From: Bacteroidales bacterium
Lineage (GTDB): Bacteria; Bacteroidota; Bacteroidia; Bacteroidales; UBA932
Direction: 5' to 3'
Assembly (NCBI GenBank): GCA_017935505.1
Contig: JAGBHM010000024.1
Location: forward strand, 38,949-102,948
Length of the DNA stretch: 64,000 nt
A model generated the notes under the pieces. That model worked only from the letters and a program-made list of their open reading frames with translations. It was not told where the DNA came from and searched no databases. A program made the position numbers and the translations under genes. This document shows positions 45,208-53,015 of this stretch, one piece after another. The first letter of the stretch is position 1, and each line of letters begins with the position of its first letter.

Positions 45208-46905
45208 TTATTGGTTATTACTGCTGCTAACTTGTTTTATTGAAATCCAGAACATGTCAGGATTGTCTTTTGTATTTCCGGTGGCGGTCCAAGGATAATA
45301 ACAAACACCCTCGCCATCACCTTTATTTATTATCAGTAGCGGACTGGCCTCCTCGTTCCAGATAGGAGCGTAGGTAATACCCAATTTCACTACCTTATTT
45401 ATATTGTTCTGGTTCTTTGCAACAACCACAATTTTGTAGAATCTGTTATCTTCAGCCTCAATATTGGCATCAGTAACGAGAATATCATAGTCTGCATGTG
45501 CTGCGCCGTTCTTGTCGATATTTGTATACACACGCACCTGATAGTCATCTGCGCTGGCATTTGTCAAAGTAGGTTTCCAGGTAACTCCAAGAGGACCTTC
45601 CATCATGAAGTAGCCTGTAAATGCTCCCTTCTCACCTGTATCATCGCTGTTGTCGAAGTATACAACAGGGTCAGAATTCGGAGGTGTTGCATTTATATCA
45701 GCGCTTGTAAGCAATTGTGTATGTACAGGAGCATCAAAATCAAGATTCCACTCTACATCATCCCACTCAGCCACAACATAATTTACATCAATCTGGCCGT
45801 CTGCACGTACAAGAGCATGTACCTGATAGTCGCGGTTACGCAGAATTGCATTAGGTATTGCAACATATCTTGTTATCGACTGGTTATTGTCTACAGTATA
45901 CTCTATTTTATAGTAGAAACCGTCTCCTGTAGGAACGGCGTTGCCGTTGGTCTCATAATCCGCAGCATTGGTGCTTGCTGCAGTTGTCTCATGCAGGAAG
46001 TGTGCTCCAACATGTGTATAATAATTGTATGCAGTCTCGCCTGTTCCGATGGTTGGTCTGCTCTCCCGTACTTCTGTTACTGTAACATCAGAATTGACCA
46101 GATCATATGAACCCGCAGCTGTTGCAGACGGAGTTGTGCTTCCAAGCCATGCCGGAGTTGCTGTCATACTCTTATCGTTAAGGGTAGATGGAATATGTGA
46201 TGAAAGAACCACACCATCCACAGGAATTTTATTACTGTGCAGCTCGAGGTTGGTAACCTTGAGATTGAAATTGCTGCTCATTTTGGCCATGAAGAACTGT
46301 GTCTTTGCAACAGCTCTGAATACAGGCATATCCAATTTAAGACAATTAGGATGGATATGCTGGTCTGTTACAGTGCATGTTGCCCAATGTGATACCGGCA
46401 TAAGGGTAGGGGTTGCCGGATTCACTGTCTCTGTTATCGAAGAGTTGATAAGGGCCTCATTTGCAAATTTTGCACTGATCAGTTCCGAGTATTTGGTAGT
46501 TCTGCCGAGTGTCAAAGGATTACCGTTGGCATCAACTATAGAGCCGAATTTACCTTTGTTTATTACAGCAACAAGCACATAAGACTGGCTGCCTTCGCAC
46601 ATCGGAAGCTGTACATGAACATTTGTTGAGGTATATGTGCCGCCCGGCATGGTGGCTGTCCTCCAGCCTACCGGATCATCTTGAGTGACACTGTTTACTG
46701 TACCGTCCTGATTCAGCGAGCAGGTATATGCCCAGATCATGACATCCTCTATACCGTCGCCCTGTTGAGTTGATGACGAAGCTTTGGTAGATAGAGTCAC
46801 TTGAACCTCAGCCTGATCAACCTTGTATGCCTCTTCTTTGATACAAGAGGTTACGGATGCGGCAATCAGAGCGCAAAGTGTTAGGTATCCAAATAGTTTT
46901 CTCAT
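45208..46905 (-). CDS. Fimbrillin-family accessory subunit
   Basis: A 565-residue lipoprotein (SVTSC, Cys21) with VQVTLSTKASSS (K41) soon after the lipidated cysteine, then IEDVMIWAYTCSLNQDG and the SQSYVLVAVINKG strand that recalls FimA/Mfa1 N-terminal domains. It probably incorporates into the fimbria as a minor or tip-proximal subunit, comparable in place to FimC/FimD or Mfa3/Mfa4 of Porphyromonas. The C-terminal 120 residues form a separate beta-rich domain. The gene lies 12 bases after the FimB/Mfa2-type anchor gene. Confidence 0.78.
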   Translation of the reverse strand: MRKLFGYLTLCALIAASVTSCIKEEAYKVDQAEVQVTLSTKASSSTQQGDGIEDVMIWAYTCSLNQDGTVNSVTQDDPVGWRTATMPGGTYTSTNVHVQLPMCEGSQSYVLVAVINKGKFGSIVDANGNPLTLGRTTKYSELISAKFANEALINSSITETVNPATPTLMPVSHWATCTVTDQHIHPNCLKLDMPVFRAVAKTQFFMAKMSSNFNLKVTNLELHSNKIPVDGVVLSSHIPSTLNDKSMTATPAWLGSTTPSATAAGSYDLVNSDVTVTEVRESRPTIGTGETAYNYYTHVGAHFLHETTAASTNAADYETNGNAVPTGDGFYYKIEYTVDNNQSITRYVAIPNAILRNRDYQVHALVRADGQIDVNYVVAEWDDVEWNLDFDAPVHTQLLTSADINATPPNSDPVVYFDNSDDTGEKGAFTGYFMMEGPLGVTWKPTLTNASADDYQVRVYTNIDKNGAAHADYDILVTDANIEAEDNRFYKIVVVAKNQNNINKVVKLGITYAPIWNEEASPLLIINKGDGEGVCYYPWTATGNTKDNPDMFWISIKQVSSSNNQ

Positions 46906-46917
46906 TGTCGTATCCTA

Positions 46918-47832
46918 TTATTCGTTAATACTTTTGTTACCATAATCTGGAGTTACATCATTGACCATCCAGTCCGGAATAGTTACGGTTACGCCTATAT
47001 TTTTGAATTCCACTACAATTGGAATAAGTACTTCCTGTTTTGATACATCAATCTGCGGATATTTGTTCAAGAAATCCGCAAGAGCCAATGTGTGCACCAC
47101 TTCGCCTGTCTTTTTGTCGGCCAACTCAAATACTACATCTGAGTCCTTTGCGTGGCGCATTATATTGAAACGGCCGATATGGTTGCCGGTATTCTTCTCT
47201 ACTTCAAGTACCGGATTATAAGTTGTCTTGTTACCATGAGCCTTGTTTGTGAAGTCTGTCTGAGGCAACAGATTCTTTACTTTTAACTCAAGAATACTGT
47301 TGCTCGATTTTACATTTTCCTCCGCTGCATCAACATATCCTATTACTGTATATGATACTTTAAGGTGTGATGAACGGAAAGGTACATCGTCTTCATACCA
47401 GTAGTCTTCCGGTATGGTAATCATTTTGGTACCCAGATAGAGCGAGTCGTTACCAACAACTCTGTTTGTGTTTTTAGTATCCGGGTTTAAGAAAATTGCC
47501 TGGTCGTGGTTCTGGGCACTCTCAATTTCGGTAAGATCCATATCATTACCCACGCCCACGATTCTATAAGAACCTGGAGAAAGATTCAGTTTCGTTCCTT
47601 GATATGCTTTTAAATCGCTCTGCTCGATACGTTTGGTCTGGACAAGAGAATTCTTGTCGTCGAACACATACAGGCTGACGCACGAAATCTTTTGTTGGAA
47701 TATGTCGTAGTTGACATCACCCGTGTAACTGAAGGTGAGTTTGCATCTCTCACAATCATCGTAGTTCTCCTTAATGCAGCCCGCGAGCAGAACGATAGAG
47801 ACGAGCATTGCTATATGTAGAAGTTTTTTCAT
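46918..47832 (-). CDS. FimB/Mfa2-family fimbrial anchor subunit
   Basis: A 304-residue lipoprotein that anchors type V fimbriae to the outer membrane. It starts with a lipobox LLAGC (Cys19) followed by IKENYDDCERCKLTFSY, the cysteine-rich start typical of FimB/Mfa2. Unlike the other subunits it has no T-K-[AS] cleavage motif after the first strand, as expected for the anchor, which keeps its lipidated end. The C-terminal GVTVTIPDWMVNDVTPDYG resembles the closing strand of the family. It is separated from the major subunit gene by 114 bases with two hairpins. Confidence 0.88.
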   Translation of the reverse strand: MKKLLHIAMLVSIVLLAGCIKENYDDCERCKLTFSYTGDVNYDIFQQKISCVSLYVFDDKNSLVQTKRIEQSDLKAYQGTKLNLSPGSYRIVGVGNDMDLTEIESAQNHDQAIFLNPDTKNTNRVVGNDSLYLGTKMITIPEDYWYEDDVPFRSSHLKVSYTVIGYVDAAEENVKSSNSILELKVKNLLPQTDFTNKAHGNKTTYNPVLEVEKNTGNHIGRFNIMRHAKDSDVVFELADKKTGEVVHTLALADFLNKYPQIDVSKQEVLIPIVVEFKNIGVTVTIPDWMVNDVTPDYGNKSINE

Positions 47833-47848
47833 TTGAATTTACATTTTG

Positions 47849-47865
47849 GGCACCGCTTCGGCGCC
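47849..47865 (-). other. Small hairpin in the leader of the anchor gene
   Basis: GGCACC (47849-47854) pairs with GGCGCC (47860-47865, one G-U pair) around five bases, 17 bases upstream of the anchor start. It may affect translation of the anchor. Confidence 0.35.
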
Positions 47866-47896
47866 AGTTTTTAAGCTGATTAATTTTTTTTCAAAA

Positions 47897-47929
47897 TCCT
47901 CCCCTTAACCCCGATGGAAAAGGGGAAGA
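47897..47929 (-). terminator. Intra-operon hairpin (partial terminator) after the major fimbrial subunit
   Basis: On the minus strand a nearly perfect ten-base stem (47897-47906 with 47920-47929, one mismatch) follows the major subunit stop by 17 bases and is followed by four U residues. This weak terminator would lower expression of the downstream anchor and accessory genes relative to the major subunit. Confidence 0.55.
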
Positions 47930-47946
47930 TTTGATATTGTTTATAA

Positions 47947-49098
47947 CTACTCTGCAGGAACCACTGGATTAGTAGCGAATTCAGGATCAACCTCTACAAT
48001 TACCCAGTCTGCAATTTTAACAGTTACGTCAACACAGATAGCCTCATTTGACTCATCAAGATTGCTCTCTTTGAAGTTGATAGCAAGACGGTAAATCTTG
48101 CTTCTCTCAAATTTGTCAGCACCAGTAAGACCGTTGATAGTAAGAGTCTTGTCTGCAGTGTTAACATCATAGTCATAAGCAGATGCTTTTACATAAAGGG
48201 TCATAGGAACATTATCTGAAGGATATGCTACAGATGGAGCGATATTCCAAGCAATAACCTGATTCTCACCAGGATTGTAAGGTACAAGATCACGCTTGGT
48301 TGTACGGTCTGCTTCATTTTCATCTTTGTATACACCTTTCAGGATATCATTAGCTGTAAATGTATAATAGTAGGCCTCATCTTCACCAAAAGCGATTTTT
48401 TGAAGAGCCAACTCATCAAAACCACCTGTTACTGTAGGATCTGTAGATGCCTTGAAAGTAGTCTCTCCCAAATCTGTACAAGAGATAGCGGTAATCTCAA
48501 CACGTGCCAATGTAGGAACTACATCAACTTGAGCTGTATACAAATTGTAAGTGTACTCAATATTGTGTTTAGCATCTGTTACTGTACAAGTTGTCTTGCC
48601 ATCCCAAGCAATGTCGCTTGATCCATATAGATTCAATGCGCCCAAATCAGCAACGAGAACCTCCTCTGCAGCAGCATTTGCATATACAGAAAGATTTGTG
48701 CCAACAAATTCCTTAGCATTATTACGTACAACAGCAACTTGAGTTACAGACTCATGTACACCGTGGAATCTGTAATTCCATTTGCCATCTTCATTCTCAA
48801 CAGCTTTTGCTTCTGCAAATGAGTAAGCCTCAACAACGTTTCCTGCAGCATTTGCAAAGAGAACTGTCAATTCTTTAGTTGAAGCAGCTGCTTGTTTATC
48901 TTCTCTATCTTGGATAGCACCGGCACCACCAACTGGGGTAGGTGTAACTTCTGCAACAGCTTTTGTTGCCTGAACTCCATTCACGATAGTGATGTCCACA
49001 GATTTTTTGTTAGACTCAATAACGTTAGGACCCTCATTCTTTTCGCAACCAACAGCTATCATAGCCAACGCTGCGAGAGATAGTAGTAATTTTTTCAT
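47947..49098 (-). CDS. Major fimbrial subunit (FimA/Mfa1-like)
   Basis: A 383-residue lipoprotein precursor (AVGC, Cys18) that builds the shaft of a type V fimbria. After lipidation and passage to the surface, FimA/Mfa1 proteins are cut at Arg or Lys near residue 46-49; here GVQATKAV puts Lys46 there. The rest has two beta-sandwich domains, with LTVLFANAAGN and VAVVRNNA in the first and a C-terminal VDVTVKIADWVIVEVDPEF with the usual strand for donor exchange. It is the third gene of the operon. The alanine-rich, low-cysteine composition fits a secreted structural protein. Confidence 0.85.
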   Translation of the reverse strand: MKKLLLSLAALAMIAVGCEKNEGPNVIESNKKSVDITIVNGVQATKAVAEVTPTPVGGAGAIQDREDKQAAASTKELTVLFANAAGNVVEAYSFAEAKAVENEDGKWNYRFHGVHESVTQVAVVRNNAKEFVGTNLSVYANAAAEEVLVADLGALNLYGSSDIAWDGKTTCTVTDAKHNIEYTYNLYTAQVDVVPTLARVEITAISCTDLGETTFKASTDPTVTGGFDELALQKIAFGEDEAYYYTFTANDILKGVYKDENEADRTTKRDLVPYNPGENQVIAWNIAPSVAYPSDNVPMTLYVKASAYDYDVNTADKTLTINGLTGADKFERSKIYRLAINFKESNLDESNEAICVDVTVKIADWVIVEVDPEFATNPVVPAE

Positions 49099-49167
49099 AA
49101 CAGAAAAAGTTTTAGTTAGTGAATAATTAATTAGTTGTTTTATTTTAATTTGCTTATTTTCAGTGTG

Positions 49168-50634
49168 TTATAGTGTTTCGAGATGCTTGTTCAACTCTTG
49201 TGCATTGTGTGCTGCATCGCTATTGTCCAATTTGGCTGCCTTTTCCCACAACTCCTTGGCCTTCTGGATATCACCTTTGGCTGCGTATGCGTATGCAAGA
49301 GCATTCATTATTCTTGCGTCATCCTTGTCGCTCTTCTCAAGAACTTTTATAGCCTTGTCGTACTCTTTGTTCTGGATAAGCACATTTGCATGGTTTACAG
49401 CAGCTGCTACAGTTGTAGGGTAGGTTTCAGCCGCAACCTGCATTACATGATTGTACTCAGGAGAACCCTTCTCATAAGAGCCGGCAACTTTGTACAACTC
49501 AGACAATGAGAGCAGTTTAGGATTCTTGTCAACCAGCTCACGGGCCTCTTCAAGATTGAAATTCCTTACATTATACACAATCCTGTAGTCATTCCTACGG
49601 AGTTTACCATAGAACTCATTGAACAATCTCTCATAAATTGTTGGAGGATAGAGGTCTTTGATCTTCTGCTCTTTCTTGTCGACAGAAATGCCCTGCTCAT
49701 CAATGATTGAGAGGATTTCCTCCCTCTTGAGAAGTTTATTGGCGGTCTCAACCTCTCTTCTCAAACCTGGCCAGTCCTCACCGCAACCAACAGCATTTAT
49801 TATGCTGCGATCTATACCGGTCTTCTTGGTCACATAATCAGCAAGTGAGTTTGCACGGTTCTCAGAAAGTTTCTTGTTATGTTGTTCAGTTGCCTCTGGA
49901 GAAGCCCAACCCTCAATTGTAATTGATGTGATAGTGAGATCTTTATCATCATCCACAAGTTTGATGGAGTTCATTACAGATGCCAACTCCGACGCATTGT
50001 TCTTATAATTTTCGCGGATATCATATTTGTCTACAAAGAAGTTGATATATGCGCTGCGAGACTCCTGGCGTACTTTGATTGGCTCCGGATCAGGCTCCAC
50101 AAAAGAGAGTATATATTGAGGCTGGTAGATATCTCTGATGAATCTTCCAAGCGGATCCTCTCCATTCTGTGAAATTACAGTACGGTCACAACCGCAACTT
50201 CCCTCTTTGATTACAACATCCGAACCGCGCATCCAAGGCTCAAAACCAACCTCTGCAGTATACGCAATCACTTGCTCCTTACCTTGTTTGCGGTCTTTGC
50301 GCTTTGCAACTCTCTCGAGATATGGTGATTCTTCAGGAAGTACTTCAACACCATTTCTCAAATAGTACATATGAGCTCTTTTTCCCATTACCTGAACCGA
50401 TGGAAGATCCAATGACTGCTCTCCCTTCTCAATTGCAGGAGTTAGTATTATAGTGCCATCTTTGCCAATTTGGGCATTGGTTACATCTATTAGCATGTTT
50501 ACAGTTACACGACCGTTGTCGCGCACAACTTCAAGGTTCTTGACTTCACCATTGCCATTCATTATCTGCTGTGCCGCCAATGAGAGCGGTGAAAGCAGCA
50601 TTACTATTACTATATAAGGTATAAATCTTTTCAT
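49168..50634 (-). CDS. DUF3868 domain protein with OmpA-like and tetratricopeptide regions
   Basis: A 488-residue exported protein (signal cut near SLAAQQ). The first 190 residues form the DUF3868 domain, with NGRVTVNMLIDVTNAQIGKDGTI and a paired-cysteine CGCD. Next is an OmpA-like peptidoglycan-binding segment with ITSITIEGWASPEATEQHNKKLSENRANSLADYV (about 240-275), and the last 120 residues form tetratricopeptide-like helices (AVNHANVLIQNKEYDKAIKVLEKS, NALAYAYAAKGDIQKAKELWEKAAKL). Such proteins occur with DUF3575 proteins in Bacteroidales fimbrial operons and probably form a peptidoglycan-linked assembly or anchoring component. It lies 12 bases after the DUF3575 gene. Confidence 0.85.
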   Translation of the reverse strand: MKRFIPYIVIVMLLSPLSLAAQQIMNGNGEVKNLEVVRDNGRVTVNMLIDVTNAQIGKDGTIILTPAIEKGEQSLDLPSVQVMGKRAHMYYLRNGVEVLPEESPYLERVAKRKDRKQGKEQVIAYTAEVGFEPWMRGSDVVIKEGSCGCDRTVISQNGEDPLGRFIRDIYQPQYILSFVEPDPEPIKVRQESRSAYINFFVDKYDIRENYKNNASELASVMNSIKLVDDDKDLTITSITIEGWASPEATEQHNKKLSENRANSLADYVTKKTGIDRSIINAVGCGEDWPGLRREVETANKLLKREEILSIIDEQGISVDKKEQKIKDLYPPTIYERLFNEFYGKLRRNDYRIVYNVRNFNLEEARELVDKNPKLLSLSELYKVAGSYEKGSPEYNHVMQVAAETYPTTVAAAVNHANVLIQNKEYDKAIKVLEKSDKDDARIMNALAYAYAAKGDIQKAKELWEKAAKLDNSDAAHNAQELNKHLETL

Positions 50635-50646
50635 GGCTTGAATTTT

Positions 50647-51228
50647 TTAGAACAGGTAAACTAAACTGATTGCAGCTTTGGTAGGACCATAATAGAGATG
50701 GTGGTCGCTTCCAATCTTCTCTCCACATTTAGGACAATAGAACTTTTCATAATCTGTATAGATTACGCCAAGTCCCAACTCCGCTTCGAGATTCCAATGT
50801 TTGCCAAGCATCCATGCATAGCCGTATCCTATACCGGCTCCTGCACCCCAGCCTTCGTAGCGGTGTTTCTCGAGATTGGAGAAATTGGATCCCAGAAAAT
50901 CGGGAAGGTTCTTTATATTACCCATATTGTATTGGCCACCCAAAAGATGGAGCGCCAGAAAATGTCCTCCAAACTTGTGGCAAGTCCAGTAGCGGATCTC
51001 CGGCTGTGCCATCCAGTGTTTCCACTTCTTGTTTTCCTTAAATTGCCATGGATTCCAGTTTCCCGACAGATCAAGTGTCCATTTCTCGGACAACGCTGCC
51101 TCCACGCCAAGATTTATTGTTGTTGTGGCGTCGTAAAGCAAATTGGTCTTGATTGCAAAATCCTGCCCTTTCGCTCCCAAAGTAAGGAATAATCCAAACA
51201 GTAGAAAGAGATAAAATTTTAATTTCAT
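50647..51228 (-). CDS. DUF3575 outer-membrane-like protein
   Basis: A 193-residue protein with a signal peptide (about 1-21, ending GAKGQ) and a beta-rich mature part matching DUF3575: FAIKTNLLYDATTTINLGVEAAL, WTLDLSGNWNPWQF, WGAGAGIGYGYAWMLGKHWNLEAELGLGVIYTDY. Alternating strands ending in an aromatic residue (YLF) suggest a small outer-membrane beta barrel. A CPKCG motif near residue 168 is unusual for a barrel and could bind metal or form a disulfide loop. It is the first gene of the fimbrial operon. The ATG at 51228 is preferred over a TTG two codons upstream. Confidence 0.86.
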   Translation of the reverse strand: MKLKFYLFLLFGLFLTLGAKGQDFAIKTNLLYDATTTINLGVEAALSEKWTLDLSGNWNPWQFKENKKWKHWMAQPEIRYWTCHKFGGHFLALHLLGGQYNMGNIKNLPDFLGSNFSNLEKHRYEGWGAGAGIGYGYAWMLGKHWNLEAELGLGVIYTDYEKFYCPKCGEKIGSDHHLYYGPTKAAISLVYLF

Positions 51229-51419
51229 ATCCAATAGTTTAATAGTTTGCAGATTCTATAATTTTTCCACGCCTGAGGTGGGTCTAAAATGGAGAACAAA
51301 TTTATAAAAAAATAAAAGATATAACTACTATTGACCGTTAAAAAATACAAAGAATTTTTTGTGAAATACCTTCTGTGCTAAAATACTGAATAATAATATG
51401 TTATCTATGTACTTACGTA

Positions 51420-51427
51420 CAAAGATA
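51420..51427 (-). promoter_or_regulatory. -7 promoter element of the fimbrial operon
   Basis: Reads TATCTTTG on the minus strand, an exact TAnnTTTG match. No TTG stands at the -33 distance; instead the GTGA-N5-TCAC palindrome lies directly upstream. This is what an activator-dependent promoter looks like. Confidence 0.6.
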
Positions 51428-51460
51428 GCGTGAAAATATCACTATTTTTTTGTAACGTTG

Positions 51461-51536
51461 CGCGAATCATCACAAAAAAGTTCTGGCTAAAAAGTGGTGA
51501 TTCGTGCATTAAATACTTAAATCATCACTTTTTTTT
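51461..51536 (-). repeat. Three-copy repeat able to form alternative hairpins
   Basis: In minus-strand order the copies are A (51519-51528, GTGATGATTT), B (51494-51504, GAATCACCAC) and C (51464-51473, GTGATGATTC). B can pair with A, and it can also pair with C, in each case as about ten bases with one G-U pair. Pairing with A gives a terminator-like stem; pairing with C would prevent it. Confidence 0.6.
51489..51536 (-). terminator. Terminator of the AraC-family regulator gene
   Basis: A 14-bp stem (51489-51502 with 51520-51533, one G-U pair) has a 17-base loop and A/T tracts on both sides, 43 bases after the regulator's stop codon. On the minus strand the stem is completed by a run of five U residues. 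Confidence 0.7.
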
Positions 51537-51578
51537 GATGTTGAATAGATGCTCTCAGCAAAAGAAAAGTCTGTGTAT

Positions 51579-52760
51579 TTATGGACGCTGTTGCATATTC
51601 AGCCACTTTGAAGTGGTAAGTCCGGTTGATTTTTTGAATGCTGTATTGAATGTAAATCTGGAGTTGAATCCACACATCTCCGCTATAGAATCGAGCGTGA
51701 GATTTTTCTCTTTTTTCGAGAGTAGCAAATCTTTTGATTTCTCAATACGGTAACCGTTTATAAGATCGAAGAAGTTTTTCCCCAATACAATATTTATTGC
51801 TTTTGAAAGATTTCTGGCAGATGCGCCCATGGCGGTGGCCATCTCCTTAAGGGAGAGATTGGGATTGATGAATGCCTGAGAACTCTGCAGATACTTCTCT
51901 ATCTCTTTTGCATATTGCTGCAGCTGTTCCATATTCTCTTTGGTAGCAGGCCTGGTCTCCGTATTAGACTTGGCCTCTTCTTCGGATACCAGAAAATCCG
52001 CCTCCATCGCTGTTATATCCATTTGTTGTATAACGGGCTGATTATTGGCTGTAAAAGCCCTGTTCAATGCATGGTAGAGCAGATACCCCATTGCAATGGT
52101 ATTGGCGAAATAGTAGAGTCTCAATCCTTTGAGCGGGTTGAAGTGCCCTCCTATAATGGATAATATAATAAGGATACCTACAAAAGTAATGAAGCGTGGC
52201 ACCCATACACTCCTTAAAAATCCTGCATGCAAAAGATTGCTGGAAACATACTTCCTTACTTTTCGCAGATAGGTGAATATCAGATAGAGATAGACAATCA
52301 GCTGCACTACAATCATTATAAGGTTGATGATTGACAAGGTGGCATTTGATTCTGTTGCAGATTCTATTACAACAAAATCCCTTGCCTCTTCACCGGAGAG
52401 CGTGCAGACATGTATTGCCACCAAAGCGCAAAAAGCAATGGCCGGCAGAAAATGGAGCATTTCTACAAACTTGAATTTGTACTTGGGGTTGAATGTTCGG
52501 CGGGCCAGATGCAGCATAAGAGGCATTAACAGCAGATCCACCGAGTATGCAACCGGTGCCACCCATAAGGCTGTATTGTACCAGTTGAACGTATCGCAGG
52601 TGTTGTAGATGAAGTCAGGAAGTGTAATCAGAAACATAAATATGGCTGCATAGCTGCTGTATCCCTTGAATCTGGCTGCAAAACAGAGCAACAGGGCCAT
52701 TATCAGCAGTGTGGTGATAAGAAAGGCATTTGCTATAAATATGAGCACATGATTTTCCAC
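51579..52760 (-). CDS. Membrane-anchored AraC-family transcriptional regulator
   Basis: A 393-residue protein with six or seven hydrophobic segments in its first 245 residues (for example 5-27, 33-51, 60-79, 101-121, 143-166, 188-206 and 213-232) and an AraC-type DNA-binding domain at residues 290-390. That domain contains two helix-turn-helix motifs, including LSLKEMATAMGASARNLSKAIN and LDSIAEMCGFNSRFTFNTAFKKSTGLT. The layout suggests an inner-membrane sensor that binds DNA directly. It lies upstream of the fimbrial operon in the same direction and is probably its activator. The start is GTG at 52760 just after a GAAG-rich stretch, as no ATG is available before the upstream stop. Confidence 0.88.
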   Translation of the reverse strand: MENHVLIFIANAFLITTLLIMALLLCFAARFKGYSSYAAIFMFLITLPDFIYNTCDTFNWYNTALWVAPVAYSVDLLLMPLMLHLARRTFNPKYKFKFVEMLHFLPAIAFCALVAIHVCTLSGEEARDFVVIESATESNATLSIINLIMIVVQLIVYLYLIFTYLRKVRKYVSSNLLHAGFLRSVWVPRFITFVGILIILSIIGGHFNPLKGLRLYYFANTIAMGYLLYHALNRAFTANNQPVIQQMDITAMEADFLVSEEEAKSNTETRPATKENMEQLQQYAKEIEKYLQSSQAFINPNLSLKEMATAMGASARNLSKAINIVLGKNFFDLINGYRIEKSKDLLLSKKEKNLTLDSIAEMCGFNSRFTFNTAFKKSTGLTTSKWLNMQQRP

Positions 52761-52796
52761 TTCCTTTGCTATTAATCGGGCGTAAAGTTAATAAAA

Positions 52797-52834
52797 ATAA
52801 AAAAGAGGACAACCACTTTAGTAGTTGTCCTTTT
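52797..52834 (-). terminator. Terminator of tRNA-Cys
   Basis: On the minus strand AGGACAAC pairs with GTTGTCCT (52806-52813 with 52824-52831) and is followed by a run of T residues. It begins directly after the tRNA 3' end and lies upstream of the regulator gene. Confidence 0.8.
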
Positions 52835-52835
52835 G

Positions 52836-52906
52836 AGGTACCAAGCAGAGTCGAACTGCTGTACACGGTTTTGCAGACCGCTGCCTAGCCACTCGGCCAT
52901 GGTACC
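52836..52906 (-). tRNA. tRNA-Cys (anticodon GCA)
   Basis: The 71-base minus-strand sequence folds as a tRNA: a seven-base acceptor stem (GGTACCA with TGGTACC), a D-arm, the anticodon loop with GCA at 52872-52874, a TTCGA T-loop and a U discriminator base, which is the identity element for cysteine tRNA. The 3' CCA is not encoded. A very good promoter stands upstream and a terminator downstream, so it is a single-gene unit. Confidence 0.96.
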
Positions 52907-52923
52907 GTTGTGGTTTGGGACTG

Positions 52924-52955
52924 CAAATGTATAATATTTTTTGTTTGCAACCAAA
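52924..52955 (-). promoter_or_regulatory. Promoter of tRNA-Cys
   Basis: On the minus strand TTTG (52952-52955) and TACATTTG (52924-52931) are 20 bases apart, an ideal Bacteroidota -33/-7 promoter, 17 bases before the tRNA 5' end. Confidence 0.75.
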
Positions 52956-52984
52956 TTTATTTGACAAATATGTACTTCTGCAAT

Positions 52985-53014
52985 AAAAAAGGTTGCCGTG
53001 CGGCAACCTTTTTT
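52985..53014 (-). terminator. Terminator after the PUR-family gene
   Basis: A perfect 13-bp stem (52985-52997 with 53002-53014, AAAAAAGGTTGCC type) around GTGC, with T residues following on either strand. It lies one base beyond the stop codon. Confidence 0.85.
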
Positions 53015-53015
53015 A

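Larger units (their letters stand above)
51229..51578. other. Regulatory region between the fimbrial operon and its AraC-type regulator
   Basis: A 350-base region without a gene. From the regulator side it holds the regulator's terminator hairpin, three copies of a GTGATGATT-like repeat, a short GTGA/TCAC palindrome (51430-51442), the fimbrial -7 box (51420-51427), a GTAC-TTAC-GTAC palindrome at the likely transcript start (51409-51420) and an A/T-rich untranslated leader of roughly 180 bases. Confidence 0.6.
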
